From the NCBI RefSeq assembly GCF_029961185.1, contig NZ_JASBQQ010000001.1, positions 842,462-906,461 on the forward strand: a stretch of DNA of 64,000 bases, written 5' to 3'. Below the pieces are notes generated by a model. It saw only the letters and a list, made by a program, of their open reading frames with translations, was not told where the DNA came from and ran no database searches. Each line of letters starts with the position of its first letter. Positions within the stretch are counted from its first letter, which is position 1. Shown here in pieces: positions 15,475 through 23,771 of this stretch. The stretch comes from Albidovulum aestuarii. GTDB lineage: Bacteria > Pseudomonadota > Alphaproteobacteria > Rhodobacterales > Rhodobacteraceae. The translations under genes and the position numbers were made by a program.

Positions 15475-16113
15475 CTATTTTGCCGACCTTAGCTGGATCG
15501 TGTTGGCAGGCTTCTGAGTATCCAAAGTTAGCAGTTCGCTGGTATTTATTATTGACTCGGCAATAACGCACATCGATAGCCTTTTGCTCGTGGCCTGCCT
15601 TCGGATCAGTTCGTACGCTTCTCCTTCGCCAATGTCGTTGGCCCTGCAAAGAGTTTGGACAGCCTGCGCTATGACACGGTGAGATTTCAGACTTTCCTTT
15701 AACTTGGCGATTTTGGCAGATTGTATGCGTTCATACCGATGAATAGAACGTGCCATGATAAGCGCAGTCAGAACTCCGAATGTACGAATGGGCTTTCCGA
15801 TAAATCCCGTGACGCCAATCTCGAGTAACGAGCGGATGACAGTAGGGTGTTCGAACTGGGCGATCGCGACAACCGGAACCGCGAGATGCGGTCGAACCCA
15901 GGGAAGGGTCTCAATGGACGCATCTTCGACGAGACAGAAAATCGTGTCGATTTCGGGGTCTATCGTAGTTGGAATCGGCCATTCGACGCTAACCGTACAG
16001 CCAATGCGTTTCAATTGATTAACGAGTTCGGAGCGTTCCTGGTCCGAGGGGTGAAGGACAAGAACCCGCAAACTGCGCAGTTCTCTCAGCAAAGCCTCGC
16101 CAGCCTTTGACAT
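15475..16113 (-). CDS. amiR: AmiR-like ANTAR antitermination regulator
   Basis: 212-residue homologue of AmiR. The pseudo-receiver domain begins LRVLVLHPSDQERSELVNQL and includes RIGCTVSVEWPIP. A coiled coil (RYERIQSAKIAKLKESLK) leads into a C-terminal ANTAR-type RNA-binding helical bundle (AVQTLCRANDIGEGEAYELI, then RRQATSKRLSMCVIAESIIN). ANTAR proteins bind hairpin pairs in leader RNAs and prevent termination. The C-terminus runs about 20 residues past the ANTAR core. An AAGGAAGG site precedes the ATG. Likely targets are the two related leader regions at 17879-18056 and 29902-30078. Confidence 0.88.
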   Translation of the reverse strand: MSKAGEALLRELRSLRVLVLHPSDQERSELVNQLKRIGCTVSVEWPIPTTIDPEIDTIFCLVEDASIETLPWVRPHLAVPVVAIAQFEHPTVIRSLLEIGVTGFIGKPIRTFGVLTALIMARSIHRYERIQSAKIAKLKESLKSHRVIAQAVQTLCRANDIGEGEAYELIRRQATSKRLSMCVIAESIINTSELLTLDTQKPANTIQLRSAK

Positions 16114-16185
16114 CGAACACCTTCCTTTCCTAGGTCGAACCGAGATTCAATCAATCGCCTCGTTTCGCGGAACGTCCCGGCCCAG

Positions 16186-17745
16186 TCAAGAACTCGACCG
16201 GGCGCTTAGTCCAATACTCCTGTCCAACCACGCGTCAGACAAATTATGCCAGTTCTGAGCAGGAAATCGCAAGCCTTGAACGCGGGGGTGGTGTGCGACC
16301 AGCCCTCTGCGAATTGTCAGAAGCGGTATGACAGGGGCGTCAAGCATTATCAGCCGATGCGCTGTTTGATAAAGCATCGCCCGTTTTTCAGGCTCGAGCT
16401 CGCGCCTTGCGACGTCGAACATCTTGTCTACCTGCTCGTTATGATAATAGCCGGTATTGAATCCACGTGGCGATGCATTGCGGGAATGCAATACCTGCTC
16501 TACCCAGACGTCGCACGACATACCCCAACTCATTTCGGATGCGTCGACTTCGCTATTCATGCCTTGGTGCCAGTCTTCACAGTACTCAACCCAGTCTTCG
16601 TTTATCCGCAAATCGACACCGATTCCGACGTTTCCCAGATTCCTGCGAATGCGTTCGGCAATGCCAACCGGATTCAATTGCCCGGAACCTGCGCGGGCGA
16701 TACTGAATGTAAAGGTGAACCCGTCATTTACGCCCGCAGCGGCCAGAAGCTCACGCGCGCGCTGCGGCTGAAACGGGTACAAATCGGGAAAGCCGGGTTC
16801 ATATGACGGCGAGGCGGGCGGCAGAATTCCGTTCATGGGTGCAGTGGCCGAACCGAAAAGCTCCTCACTCAAGCTCTTGCGGTCGATGGCGTGTAGCAAT
16901 GCGCGTCGAACGCGCACGTCGTCGAGGGGCGCCTTGTTGATGTTCAAGGCGATGTACCAGACATAGGGAATAGGCCGTTCGGAAACAATGAAGCCAAGTC
17001 TGGAAAGTTCATCCAATGATGAGGGGTCGGGGCCATAGACGATATCCGCAGAATCACGAATTAGCGCCTCCGATCTATTTTCGCCCGAAGGGATCGGAGT
17101 AAACTCGATGAATTCTGTCGCCGCCGGCCGCCCCCAGTATCCCGAATACCGTCGTAACAGGGCACCATCGCCGTGCGGGGTCTCGAAGCGTTTCTCCAAA
17201 GCGTAAGGGCCGGTCCCGGGAGCTGACGCTCTTTTGCCGATGTTGGTACGGATGTATTCCGGACTGACCATAACGAAAGCGCCGGGCGCGTCCTCCTGCG
17301 TCGCGTAGCGCAGGAACTCGGGAAAAGGATCGGTGAGTTCGAGCTCGATCGTTCGAGCATCTGATACTCGGACACTTTTCAACGTTTCGATCGCCATTCT
17401 ATTGTAGTCGAATGCCCTTTCGTCGAAATATGGAGACGACGTGTCCCACATTCTCTCAATGTTCATCCGCACCGCGTCGGCGTCGCATGTCGCACCGTCA
17501 TGAAAGGTTACCCCTTCGCGCAGTCTGAACGTGTACCGCAACCCGTCCGGCGAAACCGAATGGCTGACTGCCAGAGACGGCACAAGCGATGTCACTGCCC
17601 CGATTTCCGAATTAAGGTTGTCTTCTACAAGACTATCGAACATTTGCTGGACCACGCGACCGGTGTTCCAACCACCGAAAGAACAAGGCGGATCAATATG
17701 GTCCACCTCCCAGTCCAGAGCGACCCGAATCACATCTTGTTGCAC
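16186..17745 (-). CDS. Family 5 (peptide/nickel-type) extracellular solute-binding protein, lacking signal peptide
   Basis: 519-residue SBP_bac_5 protein of the DppA/OppA/NikA fold: RYTFRLREGVTFHDGATCDA, APGTGPYALEKRF, LDDVRVRRALLHAIDRKSL and ADVWVEQ-like segments are in family order. Normally these are periplasmic, but this one starts directly with the mature domain (QQDVIRVALDWEVDHIDPP). The GTG start at 17745 has a perfect GGAGG eight bases upstream, so the short form is probably real. No permease or ATPase genes accompany it. Just upstream a 28-residue signal-peptide fragment copied from the amide-binding gene stops out of register. It may be a cytoplasmic sensor or a gene that lost its export signal. 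It heads the run leading to amiR and amiC. Confidence 0.82.
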   Translation of the reverse strand: MQQDVIRVALDWEVDHIDPPCSFGGWNTGRVVQQMFDSLVEDNLNSEIGAVTSLVPSLAVSHSVSPDGLRYTFRLREGVTFHDGATCDADAVRMNIERMWDTSSPYFDERAFDYNRMAIETLKSVRVSDARTIELELTDPFPEFLRYATQEDAPGAFVMVSPEYIRTNIGKRASAPGTGPYALEKRFETPHGDGALLRRYSGYWGRPAATEFIEFTPIPSGENRSEALIRDSADIVYGPDPSSLDELSRLGFIVSERPIPYVWYIALNINKAPLDDVRVRRALLHAIDRKSLSEELFGSATAPMNGILPPASPSYEPGFPDLYPFQPQRARELLAAAGVNDGFTFTFSIARAGSGQLNPVGIAERIRRNLGNVGIGVDLRINEDWVEYCEDWHQGMNSEVDASEMSWGMSCDVWVEQVLHSRNASPRGFNTGYYHNEQVDKMFDVARRELEPEKRAMLYQTAHRLIMLDAPVIPLLTIRRGLVAHHPRVQGLRFPAQNWHNLSDAWLDRSIGLSARSSS

Positions 17746-17791
17746 CTTTAAACCTCCAGAATTCTAAACTTTGGGCGCTGACTGTGGAATG

Positions 17792-17878
17792 TCACTCGGA
17801 ACCGACCTCGGCAAAGGCGGCGGAACTGGCCATCGTCAGTGCGGTTGTAAGGCTCAATGCGGCCAACAGTCTGTTCAT
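17792..17878 (-). pseudogene. Orphan signal-peptide fragment of the amide-binding protein
   Basis: From the ATG at 17878 the frame encodes 28 residues, beginning MNRLLAALSLTTALTM and ending AAFAEVGSE, then a TGA. The first 24 residues are a near copy of the signal peptide of the gene at 28696-29901. The mature domain is absent. This is the coding edge of a duplicated promoter region. Confidence 0.8.
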
Positions 17879-18056
17879 AGCTTGCGCTCCCTGAATAAAG
17901 ACAGGCAGGACCAGACTCGTGGCGGAAATTTCATTGGGAACAATCACAAAGGAGTCCGCTAGGGCGTCAACGTCCAGCTTTGTCGCTTGGTGATTTCATG
18001 TGCTTCCTAGCACGCGATCATGATCCGCGCTTTTCATTGGCTTTGTCAAGTAGCTT
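17804..18056 (-). repeat. Duplicated amide-operon promoter/leader (copy B)
   Basis: These 253 bases match 29827-30078 at nearly nine positions in ten, covering the signal-peptide codons and the whole leader. A conserved palindrome GTGCTTCCTAGCAC lies at 18000-18013. In this copy the leader faces the solute-binding, amiR and amiC genes, so it may put them under the same control as the transporter operon. The outer end is cut by the IS1634 element at 18057. Confidence 0.8.
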
Positions 18057-19949
18057 CCCAACTTCGACAGTTAAACCGGCAAACCATTGATATTGCTTAA
18101 CTGCCATTGCGGGTTTTGCCACAACGCGGCGGCTCAGGCGGGTTTAGCGAGGCTCAGGGCGTCGAAGAGGTCGAGTTGTTCGGGCTGGGTTTTCGATATT
18201 TCGGTGAAGGTTCTGGGGCCGATGTGTGTGGTGTGTTTCTGGATGCGCGCCAGCAGATCAAGCGCCGTGCGCGGGCTGGCGCTGTGCCCCTTGGCTTTCA
18301 GCCGCATGCGCATCACGCGGTAGAGCACCAGGGCCAGGAAACAGATCAGGGCATGGGCCCGGATGCGGTCCGGCAGGCGGTGATGCACCGGGGCGTTCTC
18401 GATGTCGGATTTCAGCACCCGGAAGCCCCGTTCGATGTCGGCGAGGGACTTGTAGCGGGCGACGGCTTCGGCGGGGGTGAGGTCGGGGGCGTTGGTCAGC
18501 AGCGCGAGCTTGCCGTCAAAGAGTTCGGCTTCGGCAATCGCCGCCTTGTCCAGCGACCAGGAGAACCGATCGGCGGTGTAATCGGCCTTGAGAAAGCGGG
18601 TGAGTTCCGCTTCTGCGACGGCGCGGGTGAAGCGACTGTAGGCGCCGCGATCGGAGGCCCGGCGGCCCCGGGCTGTCTTGCCCTCATCCTGAGCGTCGAG
18701 CCGTGTGGTCATTTTCTCGGCCATGGCCTCGAGTTCACCGATCCGGTCCCGGCGGCGCGCCGATTGCAGAGCGGCACGATCGGGGTCATGCGCCACGATC
18801 AGGCGGTGGTCGGCGAAGCGCGCCTCGGCCAAACCATCTTCGGAGAAGGCAAGCCCGTGGAAGGTCCCGACCAGTTCGGTGTAGCGCCGTGCCGGCACGG
18901 CCAGAATGAACTCGAGCTTGCGACCGTCCTGATCGGCAAGCGCGGTGAGTTCGCCGATGTTCTCAAAGCTCAGCAGCCCCCGATCGGCCACCAGGATAAC
19001 ACGCTGCACCGGAAAGCGCTGCAGCACCGTCTTGAGCATCGCTTGGAGTGTCTTCGTCTCGGCGACATTGCCGGGATGGACCGTATGCATAAGCGGCAGC
19101 CCCTCGGCGGTCTGCACGACGCCGAGCACGAACTGGCGGGCGATGCCGCCGGTTTCCTTGTTCATGCCAAAGGCGCGCAGGTCGTCGTCGACCTCTCCCT
19201 CGCCATGGATGCGCACGGTGGTCAGGTCATAAAAGACAATCGCCAGATCATGATCGACGAGGGGGCGGATCTGGCGGGCAAGTTCGATCTCCACGACCTG
19301 CGCATGATCCATCAGCGCATCCATCGCGCGCAGCAAATGCTGATGGGTCACACCCTCGGGCATCGCGGGCATGGCCACCGTCTCCAGCCAGCGCAGGCAG
19401 CCCAGCTTGCTGTCCGGGGCGCAGAGGCGGTTGAACACCATGGCGCGGATCAGCGCCTCGGCATCGATCTCGCGCCGTCCCGAGCGCAGCACACGCTGCA
19501 AGGCGCGATCAAAGCCGAGGTCTTTCCAGAGCTCGTGCAGGGTAAAGACGTCGCCATAGGACTTGGCGCTTTCGGGGATGATATCGAAAGCCGTGTTTTC
19601 TGTTCGCCCGAGCACCCTGTTCAGCCCGTTGATGAGCGGGTCGAGCTTTTGTGGGGTAAGGTCATCGATCCGACCGAGACTGGCAACAACGCGATGTCGG
19701 ACCTTTCCGGCATCGTCGCGGAAGCCCTCGACGAGTTGGAGATAGCGGCGTCCGCCGGATTGCGTGATCTTGGTATACATGCCGCAACCATATCATTCCG
19801 CAACCTCACCAATCAATGCTATAAATGAGGATGGCGTGCCACAACACTACCTTTCGTATTAGGACCTCTCGGCGCCGCGAACGCGTTGATTTTATTCACA
19901 CGCAACATCGCCGCGCCTCGGAAATCGACCGCTAACTGTCGAAGTTGGG
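18057..19949 (-). mobile_element. Complete IS1634-family insertion sequence
   Basis: A 1,893-bp element with perfect 17-bp terminal inverted repeats (CCCAACTTCGACAGTTA at the left, its complement at 19933-19949) and a 6-bp target duplication TAGCTT on both sides (18051-18056 and 19950-19955). Intact ends and target repeat indicate a fairly recent, possibly active insertion. It lies upstream of the duplicated leader. Confidence 0.92.
18134..19780 (-). CDS. IS1634-family DDE transposase
   Basis: 548-residue transposase of the IS1634 (IS4-like DDE) type. Catalytic-domain landmarks are FYDLTTVRIHGEGE, VILVADRGLLSFEN and the late RYKSLADIERGFRVLKSDIE segment carrying the glutamate. The N-terminus (YTKITQSGGRRYLQLVEGFR) is the usual family start. 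It is full length and uninterrupted, and the fragment at 12389-12638 is a copy of its C-terminal 83 residues. It lies alone in the IS. Confidence 0.93.
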   Translation of the reverse strand: MYTKITQSGGRRYLQLVEGFRDDAGKVRHRVVASLGRIDDLTPQKLDPLINGLNRVLGRTENTAFDIIPESAKSYGDVFTLHELWKDLGFDRALQRVLRSGRREIDAEALIRAMVFNRLCAPDSKLGCLRWLETVAMPAMPEGVTHQHLLRAMDALMDHAQVVEIELARQIRPLVDHDLAIVFYDLTTVRIHGEGEVDDDLRAFGMNKETGGIARQFVLGVVQTAEGLPLMHTVHPGNVAETKTLQAMLKTVLQRFPVQRVILVADRGLLSFENIGELTALADQDGRKLEFILAVPARRYTELVGTFHGLAFSEDGLAEARFADHRLIVAHDPDRAALQSARRRDRIGELEAMAEKMTTRLDAQDEGKTARGRRASDRGAYSRFTRAVAEAELTRFLKADYTADRFSWSLDKAAIAEAELFDGKLALLTNAPDLTPAEAVARYKSLADIERGFRVLKSDIENAPVHHRLPDRIRAHALICFLALVLYRVMRMRLKAKGHSASPRTALDLLARIQKHTTHIGPRTFTEISKTQPEQLDLFDALSLAKPA

Positions 19950-20059
19950 TAGCTTAGGTGGAGTTGGAGTTCCGCCGACTTTGAACTGATGCGGTGGATG
20001 CCCTCACAATCGGCATCTTGTGAGCTACTCCCCGATCGTTGGACAGGATCTGGCGTAAT

Positions 20060-22234
20060 TTAAGCTACTCGTTGCACCTGCTGATCGGGTTGGTTGATAT
20101 CATTTCTCTGCCAGTAGACCAGCGCCGGTGGCTTGCCGCCGAGGGCCGAGTGAGGGCGCTGGTGGTTGTAGAAGGTCATCCATTTCCGGATGGCCGCCTT
20201 CGCTTCTGACCCGGTTTCCCAAGCGTGCAGGTAGACGCATTCGTATTTCAGCGTCCGCCACAGTCGCTCGATGAAGATATTGTCGAGAAACCGGCCTTTT
20301 CCATCCATTGAGATGCGCACGCTGGATCGGCGCAAGCGGTCCGTCCAGGCGAGGGTGAAGACCATCAGCTTGACGGTCTTTTGCGACAATGCGCCTTTCG
20401 TGCGCACGGTGCGATGGCGGACCGTGGAAAAGACGCTCTCGATGGGGTTGGCGGTTCGCAGATGCTCCCAGTGTTCGGCGGGATAGTCGAAGAATGCCAG
20501 CAGCGCCTCGAGGTCCTTGGTCAGGCAGGCGACCGCCGGGGCGAACTTGGTGCCGTATTTTTCCTTGAAGGTGTCGATGGCCGCCAAGGCGGCGGCCCGG
20601 GTCTCGCCGTGATGGATGTCGCGCAGATCAGAGCTCACGGTCGGTGCCATCGACTTCGGGAACTTGTTCAGAACATTTGCGACCTTGTGGAACCAGCAGC
20701 GCTGGTGGCGGGTTCCCGGGAAGACCTCGTCGAGGGCCTTCCAGAACCCGAGCGCCCCGTCTCCCATCAGGGCCATGTAGCTGGCGGCCGATGTGGTCTC
20801 GACATTGGCGCGTGGCAGGTAGGGGTAAACGTCGAGGTCGAGCTTCGGAGGCCGTTTCTCGACATGGCACAGAACGAGGTGCTTCACGGCATCGAAGCCG
20901 ACGGCGCCCAACTGCAGGGCCCTCTTCACGGCGGCGTGCAGATCGTCGATGTCGAAAGTCTCGAGCAGGCGCAAAACCTGGACATACTCGCGGCGTCCGG
21001 CCTTGATCATCCGTGCCTCCATCAGGCGGCGCAGGGTTGCGAACTCTGGCGGCAAATCCCATTCAGCCAAGGGCGCTGCCTGATCCAGGGCATTGATCTT
21101 ACGCTCGACCAGCGGAAGGTAGTGAACCGGATCGAAGACCATGTCCTCGCGATCGTGGCAGCGCGAGTGACGCGCGATGACCTCGCCACCGCAGCCGATG
21201 ACCACCTCTCCGACATAGCCGCGGATCCAGACGTCGCGGTGACCGTAGGCGACCGGCACCGAATAGTCATTGGTCTTGTAGCGCACCAGTGCCTGGGAAC
21301 TGACCCGTCCGGTAGCCTGATCGCAGGCATCGAATGGCGCCGCGGGAAGTTCGGACATCGCCGCCAAATCCCGCGCGAGGCGTTGACCGATGGTCTCGGA
21401 CTGGCCGCGCAGAACATCCGCCTGGCGCTTGCGGCACTGATCCTCCAGGTCGGCGTTAAATGCGTCCCAGGACGCGAACTGCGGGATCGGCACCATGAAG
21501 TTGCGGCGGGAGTAGCCGACCAGGCCCTCCGCGTTGCCCTTGTCGTTACCCTTGCCCGGCCGCCCGTAACGATCGCGGAACAGGTAATGCGACAGGAACC
21601 CGCCGAAGAGCGTGGCCCGCTGACGCGTACCGTCTGGCAGGATCTTCGCGACCAGGCATCTGTCATTGTCGTAGAGCACCGAGACCGGCACCTTGCCGAA
21701 GAAGGCAAAGGCGTGAACGTGGCCATCGACCCAAGCCTCGGCAGTGGCCGCCGGATAGGCTCGCACGAAGCAGGCATCGCTGTGAGGCAGGTCCATGACA
21801 AAGAAATGCGCCTTCTGCTCGACACCGTCGATGACGACTACCGCCTCGCCGAAGTCGGCCTGGGCATGTCCGGGCGGATGCGCCAGCGGCACGAACATCT
21901 CGCGGCCCCGCCGTTCACGCTGGCGCATGTAATCCTTCACGATCGTGTAGCCGCCGGTGAACCCGTGCTCATCGCGAAGCCGCTCGAACACCCGCTTCGC
22001 CGTATGGCGCTGCTTCCGGTGGACCTCCCGATCGCCGTCCAACCAGCCGTCGATGATCTCGGTAAATCCATCCAGCTTCGGCCGCTTCACCGGTGCCGTC
22101 CGCCGATACCCGGGCGGAACCGAGAACGCCATCATCTTGGCTACGCTGTCGCGCGAGATGTTGAAATGCCGGGCCGCCTCTCGCTGGCTCATACCTTCCG
22201 CACAAGCCAGACGAACCTTCCGATACAAGTCCAC
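20060..22234 (-). CDS. Chimeric transposase: IS21 IstA + IS256 + IS3 OrfB in one frame
   Basis: 724-residue open frame composed of three unrelated transposases. Residues 1 to about 485 are IS21 IstA (helix-turn-helix MSQREAARHFNISRDSVAKM, then HAQADFGEAVVVIDG, ending PYLPRANVETTSAASYM). From about 487 to 645 it is IS256 (GDGALGFWKALDEVFPGTRH, RTANPIESVFSTVRHRTVRT). The last 80 or so residues are the IS3 OrfB C-terminus (RISMDGKGRFLDNIFIERLW, FYNHQRPHSALGG). The IS256 part lacks its N-terminal catalytic half and IS21 IstB is absent, so activity is unlikely. An uninterrupted fusion across three junctions is unusual. Confidence 0.85.
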   Translation of the reverse strand: MDLYRKVRLACAEGMSQREAARHFNISRDSVAKMMAFSVPPGYRRTAPVKRPKLDGFTEIIDGWLDGDREVHRKQRHTAKRVFERLRDEHGFTGGYTIVKDYMRQRERRGREMFVPLAHPPGHAQADFGEAVVVIDGVEQKAHFFVMDLPHSDACFVRAYPAATAEAWVDGHVHAFAFFGKVPVSVLYDNDRCLVAKILPDGTRQRATLFGGFLSHYLFRDRYGRPGKGNDKGNAEGLVGYSRRNFMVPIPQFASWDAFNADLEDQCRKRQADVLRGQSETIGQRLARDLAAMSELPAAPFDACDQATGRVSSQALVRYKTNDYSVPVAYGHRDVWIRGYVGEVVIGCGGEVIARHSRCHDREDMVFDPVHYLPLVERKINALDQAAPLAEWDLPPEFATLRRLMEARMIKAGRREYVQVLRLLETFDIDDLHAAVKRALQLGAVGFDAVKHLVLCHVEKRPPKLDLDVYPYLPRANVETTSAASYMALMGDGALGFWKALDEVFPGTRHQRCWFHKVANVLNKFPKSMAPTVSSDLRDIHHGETRAAALAAIDTFKEKYGTKFAPAVACLTKDLEALLAFFDYPAEHWEHLRTANPIESVFSTVRHRTVRTKGALSQKTVKLMVFTLAWTDRLRRSSVRISMDGKGRFLDNIFIERLWRTLKYECVYLHAWETGSEAKAAIRKWMTFYNHQRPHSALGGKPPALVYWQRNDINQPDQQVQRVA

Positions 22235-22285
22235 GGTGAAAATCCTCCCACCCTCCCTGCCGCCAGAAAGGGTAAAGGTGGACGA

Positions 22286-22495
22286 CTATTCCGCCGCCCG
22301 CAGCAGGTTCATCCCGCCGCTACCGTGGCCGACTTTTGCACCGCCGTTCTCATCGATCCGCCGCATCAAGCCGAGGTTCCGCTCGGTCTCGCCCTTCGGC
22401 GTATAATAGAAGGACGAGCGCGCGATCGACAGCAGCTTGCACTGCTGACCGATCGATAAATCCGGGTGATCAGGCTCGATCATGCCGCGCCTCAC
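22286..22495 (-). pseudogene. IS3-family OrfB N-terminal fragment
   Basis: About 60 residues of OrfB (HPDLSIGQQCKLLSIARSSF, YYTPKGETERNLGLMRRIDE) that break off where IS21 sequence starts near 22280. The matching C-terminus is at 20060-20320. It overlaps the orfA stop, the usual IS3 arrangement. Confidence 0.8.
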
Positions 22496-22785
22496 TTCCC
22501 GCCCCAGGGCTTGAGCTTTCGTTCCAAAAAAGAGTTGGCCACCGCCAGCTCCCCGATCTTGGCGTGCAATTCTTTCACCTGCTCCTCATCAATCTCGGGC
22601 TTCTTGCGACCGCCGCGCTCGAACACGCCGGACGCGCCCTCCAGCAGCGCACGTTTCCATTGGTGGATCATCGTTGGATGGACCCCGAACCGGCTCGCCA
22701 GCTCGGCGGCGGTCTCCTCGCCCTTCAGGGCCTCCAGCGCGACCTTCGCCTTGAACTCGGGCGCGTGCTGCTTGCGTTTAGACAT
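22492..22785 (-). CDS. IS3-family OrfA (transposase helix-turn-helix subunit)
   Basis: 97-residue OrfA with the IS3 helix-turn-helix (FKAKVALEALKGEETAAELA, SRFGVHPTMIHQWKRALLEG) and a C-terminal leucine-zipper-like stretch (EEQVKELHAKIGELAVANSF). It is intact although its orfB partner is split. Confidence 0.88.
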   Translation of the reverse strand: MSKRKQHAPEFKAKVALEALKGEETAAELASRFGVHPTMIHQWKRALLEGASGVFERGGRKKPEIDEEQVKELHAKIGELAVANSFLERKLKPWGGK

Positions 22786-23031
22786 CTCTGATCTCCTTCT
22801 CGTCGAAGATCAGCAGACTGCAAAGCGTAGCTTATGTCAGTGTCCGAATTTCGGGGGGTAGCTCACCGTGGCGTCATGGAAGGCCACATTCAGAGGCCTG
22901 ACACACGTCCGATCGAAGACCCTGCCGAAAGACCGAAGATAACGCTTGCCAAACAGGAGGCATCTACACACGATCTTGCCACAAAAAACGCAGAGCGCCG
23001 AGGGTCGATGTGATCATCCGGGATGGAACAA

Positions 23032-23607
23032 TTACCCTGCGGCAATCACCCACACGCCACCGAGTGTTGTTGCCCAGCCCAGTCCCCGAATGGCTTTTGT
23101 TCCGGTCAGCGCGCGACCTGCCGCGACGGCCAGGGCAACACCGATCCCGTGCAAAAGAGCCGTCGAAAATGCGAACCCGACTCCGAAGCTAAGCGCTGCG
23201 GCTGTCCCCAGTTCACCGCCATGCGCATGGCCGTGAAACAGCGCGAACACTCCGACAATACCCGCTGCCGCAAAGACCGGCAGAGATAGGGACAGGGCAA
23301 CTGCAAGCCCCAACGCAAGGACGGATAACAGTATCATCGGCTCCACGAACGGCAGACCATACCCGAACACCGCCGCGACGTAGCCCAGCATCATAACGCC
23401 GACAAACGACGCAGGAAGCGCCCAAAGCGCGCGTCCCCCGAGCACGGCAGCCCAGAGGCCCACTGCTATCATCGCAAGAATGTGGTCGAGACCGAACACA
23501 GGATGCGACAGGCCCGCGGCAAACGAGCCATATTGTTCCGGGCTGAGATGTGCGACTGTCGGGGTTGCACCAAGCGCGAGTATTGCAGTTGTGAGAATTC
23601 GTTTCAT
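23032..23607 (-). CDS. HupE/UreJ family protein (putative nickel permease)
   Basis: 191-residue membrane protein of the HupE/UreJ family, proposed to import nickel for hydrogenase or urease. It has a signal peptide (RILTTAILALGATPTVAHLS), the family motif HPVFGLDHILAMIAVGLWAA after it, and FALFHGHAHGGE with metal-ligand histidines near residue 125. Six hydrophobic segments are visible. The ATG at 23607 has AGGAAGGA upstream and gives a proper signal peptide; a longer in-frame start adds 48 unconvincing residues. It lies at the end of the amidase operon, about 10 kb from the urease genes it could serve. Confidence 0.85.
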   Translation of the reverse strand: MKRILTTAILALGATPTVAHLSPEQYGSFAAGLSHPVFGLDHILAMIAVGLWAAVLGGRALWALPASFVGVMMLGYVAAVFGYGLPFVEPMILLSVLALGLAVALSLSLPVFAAAGIVGVFALFHGHAHGGELGTAAALSFGVGFAFSTALLHGIGVALAVAAGRALTGTKAIRGLGWATTLGGVWVIAAG

Positions 23608-23771
23608 GGTCGGTTCCTTCCTGTTTGGGTCGGTCAGCACACCCACAATACTGCCCGTCGCGTTGAGTTCTTCGATTGTGAGTGGCGTTCCTATCAGCAG
23701 GGCCTGTTCCGTGACGGCAATGGCCAAATTGAGAAAATAGCTCCTCACCAAATTTCTGCCTCTGCCAGAGG

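Larger units (their letters stand above)
20021..22865 (-). mobile_element. IS3-family element invaded by IS21 and IS256 sequences
   Basis: The outer ends are IS3-like inverted repeats: TGAGCTACTCCCCGA at 20021 and its near complement at 22851-22865. From the right, orfA (22492-22785) and the N-terminus of orfB (22286-22495) are followed by an IS21 istA gene, a piece of an IS256 transposase, and then the C-terminus of orfB. At 2.85 kb it is about twice the usual IS3 length, the excess being the inserted DNA. No target duplication is evident. Confidence 0.8.

Noticed and set aside
18107..19828. 573-codon plus-strand frame opposite the IS1634 transposase
   Set aside because: Shadow of the transposase; no family features, and the element ends and orientation fit the minus-strand gene.
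20381..22459. Long plus-strand frame of 692 codons opposite the chimeric transposase
   Set aside because: It is a mirror frame of GC-rich transposase DNA. The opposite strand carries recognisable domains throughout, and this one shows none.
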